NCBI GenBank assembly: GCA_050114795.1
Contig: JASFRS010000029.1
Coordinates: forward strand, 1 to 18,842
Length of the DNA: 18,842 nucleotides
Direction: 5' to 3'
Source: JASFRS01 sp050114795
GTDB lineage: Bacteria > Pseudomonadota > Alphaproteobacteria > Sphingomonadales > CAKZYD01
The notes below the pieces were generated by a model. That model did not search any database. It saw only the letters and a list, made by a program, of their open reading frames with translations, and was not told the DNA's origin. Positions 14,178 to 18,842 of this stretch are shown piece after piece; within the stretch, counting starts at the first letter, position 1, and every line of letters starts with the position of its first letter. Made by a program: the position numbers and the translations under genes.

Positions 14178-15622
14178 GTGGCGTATTGGCAAATTGGACC
14201 CTGGCTTTACCGGAACTGGTAATGGCCGTCGGCGCAATGGCCCTGCTCATGCTTGGCGTTTTTGCGAAAAATGAAGCGACACAGCGCTTGAATGTGCTGG
14301 CTATCATTTTAATGGCAGGCGCGCTTATTCTCGTCACGCAAAGTGGGAATGGCACAGCATTTAATGGCCTCTTTATAGGGGATGCTTTTGCGCGGGTCAT
14401 GAAATTACTGATCCTGATCGGCTCCATAGGGGCCGTTATTATGGCAAGGCCGTATCTCAAGAATGAACAGATGGAACGGTTTGAGTATCCGGTTCTCATT
14501 GTGCTAGCGACGCTTGGCATGATGATGATGGTTTCTGCCGGAAATCTGATTTCTTTGTATATGGGCCTCGAATTGCAAAGCCTTAGCCTTTATGTTCTGG
14601 CTGCGATTAATCGTGATAGCCGGCGCTCAACAGAGGCTGGCTTGAAATATTTCGTTCTTGGGGCCTTGTCTTCGGGTATGTTGCTCTATGGCTCATCTTT
14701 GATTTATGGTTTTGCAGGCACCACGTCTTTTGACTTATTGGCGCAAACTTTGCCCACTGCTTTAGAGGGTGGTCCGTCAATTGGCTTGATTTTGGGCCTG
14801 GTCTTCCTACTTGCCGGTCTTGCTTTTAAAATTTCGGCCGTACCCTTCCATATGTGGACACCGGATGTGTATGAAGGTGCACCGACGTCCGTAACGGCCT
14901 TTTTCGCAGGTGCCCCCAAAATTGCGGCTATGGGTCTATTCATGCGTGTGATTTTTGACCCGCTTCCAGCTTTGGTCGATCAATGGCAGCAAATCATCAT
15001 GGTTATTGCAGTTTTGTCGATGATTGTTGGTGCGGTTGCAGCGATTGCGCAGAGCAACATCAAGCGACTGATGGCTTATTCCTCCATCGGTCATGTGGGC
15101 TATGCTTTGGTCGGCTTGTCGGCTGGCACGCAAGAAGGTGTGCAGTCCGTGGTCGTCTATATGGCGATCTATCTGGTTATGACACTAGGCACATTCGCCT
15201 GTATCCTTGCGATGCGCCGTTCTGAAACGATGGTCGAAGATATTTCTGATCTATCAGGACTTGCGCGCACGCAACCAAGTTTGGCCGTCGTTTTGTCCAT
15301 TTTCATGGTGTCATTGCTTGGCTTTCCGCCCTTTGCTGGTTTCTTTGCAAAGGTTGCTGTATTTACCGCGGCTGTGAATGCGGGGCTTTATGTTCTGGCT
15401 GTCTTGGGTGTACTCGCAAGTGTGATTGGTGCTTATTATTATTTGCGTATCGTAAAAGTTATGTTCTTTGACGAGCCTGCAGCACCCTTTGAAAAACAAG
15501 ATGATCTATCTTCTCGCCTGTTACTGTTTGGAACGGCTATCGTAGCATCGCCTTTAGGCTTTGTTTTTGCTGGCCCTGTAATAAACTGGAGCAAGGCAGC
15601 GGCAGCGGCGTTGGCCGGATAA
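14174..15622 (+). CDS. nuoN: NADH-quinone oxidoreductase subunit N
   Basis: NuoN (482 aa) is the antiporter-like subunit nearest the peripheral arm, and the last of the fourteen complex I genes. E133 in MGLELQSLSLYVL, K158 in GLKYFVLGALSSG and K219 in FKISAVPFHMWTPDVYEGAP are the conserved charged residues of the central proton path. About 14 hydrophobic segments are present, and the length is typical for alphaproteobacteria. ATG overlaps the nuoM stop by 4 bp. No terminator is visible after it; birA begins 30 nt later. Confidence 0.96.
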   Translation: MSGVLANWTLALPELVMAVGAMALLMLGVFAKNEATQRLNVLAIILMAGALILVTQSGNGTAFNGLFIGDAFARVMKLLILIGSIGAVIMARPYLKNEQMERFEYPVLIVLATLGMMMMVSAGNLISLYMGLELQSLSLYVLAAINRDSRRSTEAGLKYFVLGALSSGMLLYGSSLIYGFAGTTSFDLLAQTLPTALEGGPSIGLILGLVFLLAGLAFKISAVPFHMWTPDVYEGAPTSVTAFFAGAPKIAAMGLFMRVIFDPLPALVDQWQQIIMVIAVLSMIVGAVAAIAQSNIKRLMAYSSIGHVGYALVGLSAGTQEGVQSVVVYMAIYLVMTLGTFACILAMRRSETMVEDISDLSGLARTQPSLAVVLSIFMVSLLGFPPFAGFFAKVAVFTAAVNAGLYVLAVLGVLASVIGAYYYLRIVKVMFFDEPAAPFEKQDDLSSRLLLFGTAIVASPLGFVFAGPVINWSKAAAAALAG

Positions 15623-15652
15623 TCATGGTCTGCGCTTGAAAGTGATGACATC

Positions 15653-16393
15653 TTGACGGGCGCAGACCTAAAAATTCTGTCTTACCAAAGCATAGACAGC
15701 ACCAATAGCGAGGCGACCCGCCTAATCCAGGCGGGACAGGTGTTACAGCCCTTATGGATTTTGGCAGAAACGCAAGATCAAGGTAGAGGCCGTCAAGGAC
15801 GGCACTGGACCTCTGAAAAGGGAAATGTTTTCGCGACCCTGGTTTGGCCCGCTCCTGAGATGGCAAAAGCGCCGCAGACCTCCTTCATCATTGCGGTCGC
15901 CGTTCAGGCAGTTTTACAAAATCTGATTGGGAATAAGGCGCAAGTTAGTTGCAAATGGCCCAATGATATTCTGATAAACAACCGAAAGATTGCCGGAATA
16001 TTGCTTGAAACAGCCAAAGACCCCAAGGGTCAGGACTGGCTAATTATCGGTATTGGGATCAATCTGGTTTCCAAACCTTCAGATAGTCGGTGGCCAGCAA
16101 TATATCTAAACGAATTTGCTACCGTGCCAACACCCCATGACGTTGTGACGTCACTCCATCAAAAATGGGTGAAACTCTATGAAATTTGGGAGGCACGGGG
16201 CTTTAAACCAATAGCGGAAAATTGGATGCGATGCGCATTTGGCCTTGGGGTTCGGGTCCAATATTCTATAAAAGATACAAAGCAGAGCGGGGCTTTTTCC
16301 GGTCTGGATGAAACAGGCGCGGCACTTATTCGTCTTGATAGTGGGTGGGTTGAGCGCGTATATGCTGGCGAAATTGAATTTCCCATGGAGTAG
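15653..16393 (+). CDS. birA: Biotin--[acetyl-CoA-carboxylase] ligase (class I, no HTH)
   Basis: This 246-aa enzyme makes biotinyl-AMP and attaches biotin to the AccB subunit of acetyl-CoA carboxylase. Motifs in order: SIDSTNSEA (13-21), the biotinyl-AMP loop GRGRQGRHW (44-52), the active-site KWPND (101-105) and GIGINL (133-138). An SH3-like C-terminal domain follows. There is no N-terminal winged helix, so it is the mono-functional type rather than a bio-operon repressor. The only plausible start is TTG 15653: upstream in-frame codons back to the nuoN stop contain no ATG, GTG or TTG, and the next Met lies inside the domain. The ribosome binding site is weak, which suggests coupling to upstream translation. 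Confidence 0.93.
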   Translation: MTGADLKILSYQSIDSTNSEATRLIQAGQVLQPLWILAETQDQGRGRQGRHWTSEKGNVFATLVWPAPEMAKAPQTSFIIAVAVQAVLQNLIGNKAQVSCKWPNDILINNRKIAGILLETAKDPKGQDWLIIGIGINLVSKPSDSRWPAIYLNEFATVPTPHDVVTSLHQKWVKLYEIWEARGFKPIAENWMRCAFGLGVRVQYSIKDTKQSGAFSGLDETGAALIRLDSGWVERVYAGEIEFPME

Positions 16394-16401
16394 GGACGGT
16401 T

Positions 16402-17175
16402 ATGCTCTTAGCCATAGATGCAGGTAATACCAATATAGTTTTCGCAGCCATGAAAGATGGGGAAATTCTCCACAAATGGCGGATTTCAACGGCAAGTGCG
16501 CGTACAGCCGATGAATATATGGTGTGGATTTCTCAACTATTGGAGATGGCGGGAATTAAGCCACAGGATATAAACGCGGCGATCATTGCGACAGTGGTGC
16601 CATCTACAATTTTTCATTTGCGCCAGCTTTGTGAAACTTATTTTAATGTCCAACCGATCGTCGTCGGGGAAGGTGGCGTGGACTTAGGCATTGATATAAA
16701 ATTGCCCAACCCAGCAGAGGTTGGTGCGGACCGCCTTGTTAATGCTGTAGCGGGACATGATCGCTATCCGGGAGCTCTTATCCTGATTGATTTTGGTACA
16801 GCGACGACATTCGACGTGGTTGGTGCAGATGGCAGCTATCATGGCGGCGTCATATCGCCGGGTATCAATTTGTCCTTGGATGCCTTACACCGTGCAGCAG
16901 CACGACTGCCGAAGATTGCCGTTGAAATACCGGACCAAGACAAAGTCATTGGTAAATCCACTATTGAGGCGATGCAGTCTGGCATGATGTGGGGATATAT
17001 CGGCCTTATTGAAGGCTTGGTAGATCGCATTACTGCCCAGTTTGGGGAGCGTATGACGGTTGTTGCAACCGGTGGTCTGGCAACGATTTTTGAAAGCCAA
17101 AGTCAGGCAATTGATCATGTAGACCGTGACCTGACATTACATGGCTTACACCTTATATATGAACGGAATGCATGA
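16402..17175 (+). CDS. coaX: Type III pantothenate kinase
   Basis: CoaX (257 aa) phosphorylates pantothenate, the first step of coenzyme A synthesis, using the ASKHA fold and a monovalent cation. The phosphate loop DAGNTN (6-11), the catalytic aspartate in GADRLVNA (D110), the DFGTATTFD segment (130-138), GGVISPGI (148-155) and ATGGLA (222-227) are all present. Length fits the family. AGGGA (16392-16396) lies 5 nt before ATG, in the last codons and stop of birA, so the two are tightly linked. The birA-coaX pairing is common and places two cofactor genes in one unit. Confidence 0.95.
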   Translation: MLLAIDAGNTNIVFAAMKDGEILHKWRISTASARTADEYMVWISQLLEMAGIKPQDINAAIIATVVPSTIFHLRQLCETYFNVQPIVVGEGGVDLGIDIKLPNPAEVGADRLVNAVAGHDRYPGALILIDFGTATTFDVVGADGSYHGGVISPGINLSLDALHRAAARLPKIAVEIPDQDKVIGKSTIEAMQSGMMWGYIGLIEGLVDRITAQFGERMTVVATGGLATIFESQSQAIDHVDRDLTLHGLHLIYERNA

Positions 17176-17179
17176 GTTA

Positions 17180-18835
17180 ATGACGCTTCCAAACCTGCCT
17201 AAAGATGCATTGCTTTTTGTCCCCTTAGGGGGATCGGGCGAAATCGGTATGAACCTCAACCTTTATGGCTGTAACGGCAAATGGGTGATGGTCGATTTTG
17301 GTATGACCTTTGCCGAACCACATTTGCCTGGGATCGAACTGGTCTTTCCTGACCCTGCGTTCATTGAGACATTGCGTGATGATCTTTTGGGCATCGTTCT
17401 AACTCATGGCCATGAAGATCATATTGGCGCGGTGCCCTATCTTTGGCCTGATTTGGAAGTGCCAATTTATGCAACGCCGTTTACATGTGGGCTTGTACGT
17501 ACGAAACTCGCTGAAATGGGCCTACATGAGCAGGCCCCATTGATTGAAATCCCCGTTGGCGGTGAATTTCTGCTTGGCGATTTTAAATTCAAATATGTCC
17601 CACTTGCCCACAGTATTCCCGAGGGTAATGCGCTTGTAATTGATACCCCTTATGGGCGCGTCTTCCATACCGGCGATTGGAAAATGGATAATGACCCCGT
17701 CTTGGGCAGTCCCGCTTTACCGCAGGAGCTTCGCGACATTGGGGATGAGGGCGTATTGGCTTTGGTCGGTGATTCAACAAATGTGTTCAATGCCAATTCT
17801 TCAGGCTCTGAAGGGAAGGTAAGGGATACGCTTATACCTTTGCTGCAAAACCGTCCCGGGCGTATTTTAGTCTCCACCTTTGCATCAAATGCTGCGCGCC
17901 TCGACACTATTGGTCGTGTTGCTGAAGCCACTGGGCGGAAATTAATCGTTGTTGGTCGCTCCTTGAAACGCATTATTACAGTGGCCAAAGCAACGGGATA
18001 TCTGGAAGATTTTCCTGACATCTATGACGAAGAAGAAGCTGCAAGCCTCCCACGGGAAAAACAGCTTATCATCTGTACAGGTTGCCAGGGTGAGGCGCGG
18101 GCTGCATTAAACCGCATAGCCTTTGGCGATCATAAACATGTCCACCTTGTCCCCAATGATTTGGTGGTGTTTTCATCGAAGGTCATTCCAGGGAATGAAC
18201 GTTCAATCGCGCGTATATATAATCAATTAGCGATATTGAATGTTGATGTATTGACTGAAAAAGACGCATTCATTCATGTCTCCGGCCATCCCGGCCAGCC
18301 TGACTTAAAGCAGATGTATGAATGGATAAGACCCGAGGTTGCCGTTCCCGTTCATGGCGAAATGCGCCATATGAAGAAACATGCGGAATTGGCTAAATCC
18401 TATGGTGTGGAAAACACGGTTGTTCCTTTTAATGGTAGTGTCATTCAATTGGCTCCAGGAACAGCCGGACATATCGCGGAAGTGGCGGCTGCACGCTTGT
18501 TGTTAGATGGTGATGATATTGTTGCGGAGGACAGCGCGTCTATATTGGAGAGGCGGCGTCTGGCAAATAACGGTTATGCTTTTGTCCATATTATTTTGGA
18601 TAAAAAGGGTCGTCTAGCTCTTGACCCGGTTTACACAATTAAAGGTGTGCCAGGCGCGCATGATGATGAATTACTAGAGTTGTTCGCCGATGCCATAGAT
18701 AATGTTCTAGGGTCCGGAAAACCTCATCGCGATAATGAGGTTCTCGCAGAATCCATCCGAATTGCGATAAGGCGGATTATTCGCGCATATACGGGCAAAA
18801 ACACTTTAACTGAAGTGCTCGTAACAAAAAGCTGA
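17180..18835 (+). CDS. rnj: Ribonuclease J (metallo-beta-lactamase/beta-CASP)
   Basis: This 551-aa RNase has 5'-to-3' exonuclease and possibly endonuclease activity, acting in mRNA turnover and rRNA maturation. The N-terminal LFVPLGGSGEIGMN (12-25) is typical. The zinc site is intact: HGHEDH (76-81), H144 in LAHSIPEG, D166 in HTGDWK and H392 in PVHGEMRH. The beta-CASP region includes STFASNAARLDTI (232-244), TGCQGE (300-305), FSSKVIPGNE (331-340) and HVSGHPGQ (366-373). A C-terminal domain follows, ending near TEVLVTKS. ATG 17168, overlapping the coaX end by 8 bp, is an alternative start adding four residues. Neither start has a strong ribosome binding site. AAAGGG just after the stop probably serves a further gene outside the window. 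Confidence 0.95.
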   Translation: MTLPNLPKDALLFVPLGGSGEIGMNLNLYGCNGKWVMVDFGMTFAEPHLPGIELVFPDPAFIETLRDDLLGIVLTHGHEDHIGAVPYLWPDLEVPIYATPFTCGLVRTKLAEMGLHEQAPLIEIPVGGEFLLGDFKFKYVPLAHSIPEGNALVIDTPYGRVFHTGDWKMDNDPVLGSPALPQELRDIGDEGVLALVGDSTNVFNANSSGSEGKVRDTLIPLLQNRPGRILVSTFASNAARLDTIGRVAEATGRKLIVVGRSLKRIITVAKATGYLEDFPDIYDEEEAASLPREKQLIICTGCQGEARAALNRIAFGDHKHVHLVPNDLVVFSSKVIPGNERSIARIYNQLAILNVDVLTEKDAFIHVSGHPGQPDLKQMYEWIRPEVAVPVHGEMRHMKKHAELAKSYGVENTVVPFNGSVIQLAPGTAGHIAEVAAARLLLDGDDIVAEDSASILERRRLANNGYAFVHIILDKKGRLALDPVYTIKGVPGAHDDELLELFADAIDNVLGSGKPHRDNEVLAESIRIAIRRIIRAYTGKNTLTEVLVTKS

Positions 18836-18842
18836 AAGGGCA

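Noticed and set aside
1411..18835. A hidden novel system, inserted gene or mobile element inside the nuo-birA-coaX-rnj block.
   Set aside because: Every gene is a full-length conserved family member with its expected ligands, and gaps are too short for further genes. No transposase, CRISPR repeats or long inverted repeats are visible.

Overview
The window is a chromosomal segment of an alphaproteobacterium of moderate G+C content. It carries a complete fourteen-gene complex I operon (nuoA to nuoN, with nuoC and nuoD unfused), followed on the same strand by birA, coaX and an RNase J gene. That downstream order, the NuoI and NuoE sequences, and the tRNA-Val/tRNA-Asp pair ahead of nuoA fit Alphaproteobacteria. 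The sequence alone does not let me name an order or genus.

Layout. Positions 14-89 are tRNA-Val(TAC). An AT-rich spacer follows with a tandem 14-bp repeat (97-138). A stand-alone sulfotransferase-like gene (204-1013) comes next. After it lies a short region with a good promoter for tRNA-Asp(GTC), which occupies 1131-1207. A 203-nt leader with several inverted repeats separates tRNA-Asp from nuoA. From 1411 to 18835 every gene is on the plus strand, with gaps of 0 to about 65 nt and many start/stop overlaps (ATGA, TAATG, TGATG). This looks like one long transcription unit, although internal promoters cannot be excluded. The last bases (AAAGGG, 18835-18840) resemble a ribosome binding site for another gene beyond the window.

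How the genes work together. NuoE, F and G form the NADH-oxidising module, with FMN and most Fe-S clusters. NuoB, C, D and I form the quinone-linking module, ending at cluster N2. NuoA, H, J, K, L, M and N form the proton-pumping membrane arm. Cysteine and histidine ligands and the membrane Glu/Lys residues checked are present, so the enzyme appears intact. Downstream, BirA attaches biotin to acetyl-CoA carboxylase, CoaX starts CoA synthesis from pantothenate, and RNase J processes RNA.

Most of the window is ordinary conserved core genome, and I see no defence system, mobile element, CRISPR array or unknown multi-gene system. The unusual material is mainly in the first 1.4 kb: a sulfotransferase gene between two tRNA genes, with repeats around it. 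There are also a few translation-initiation oddities inside the operon: TTG starts for nuoL and birA, and tiny ORFs abutting the starts of nuoG and birA.
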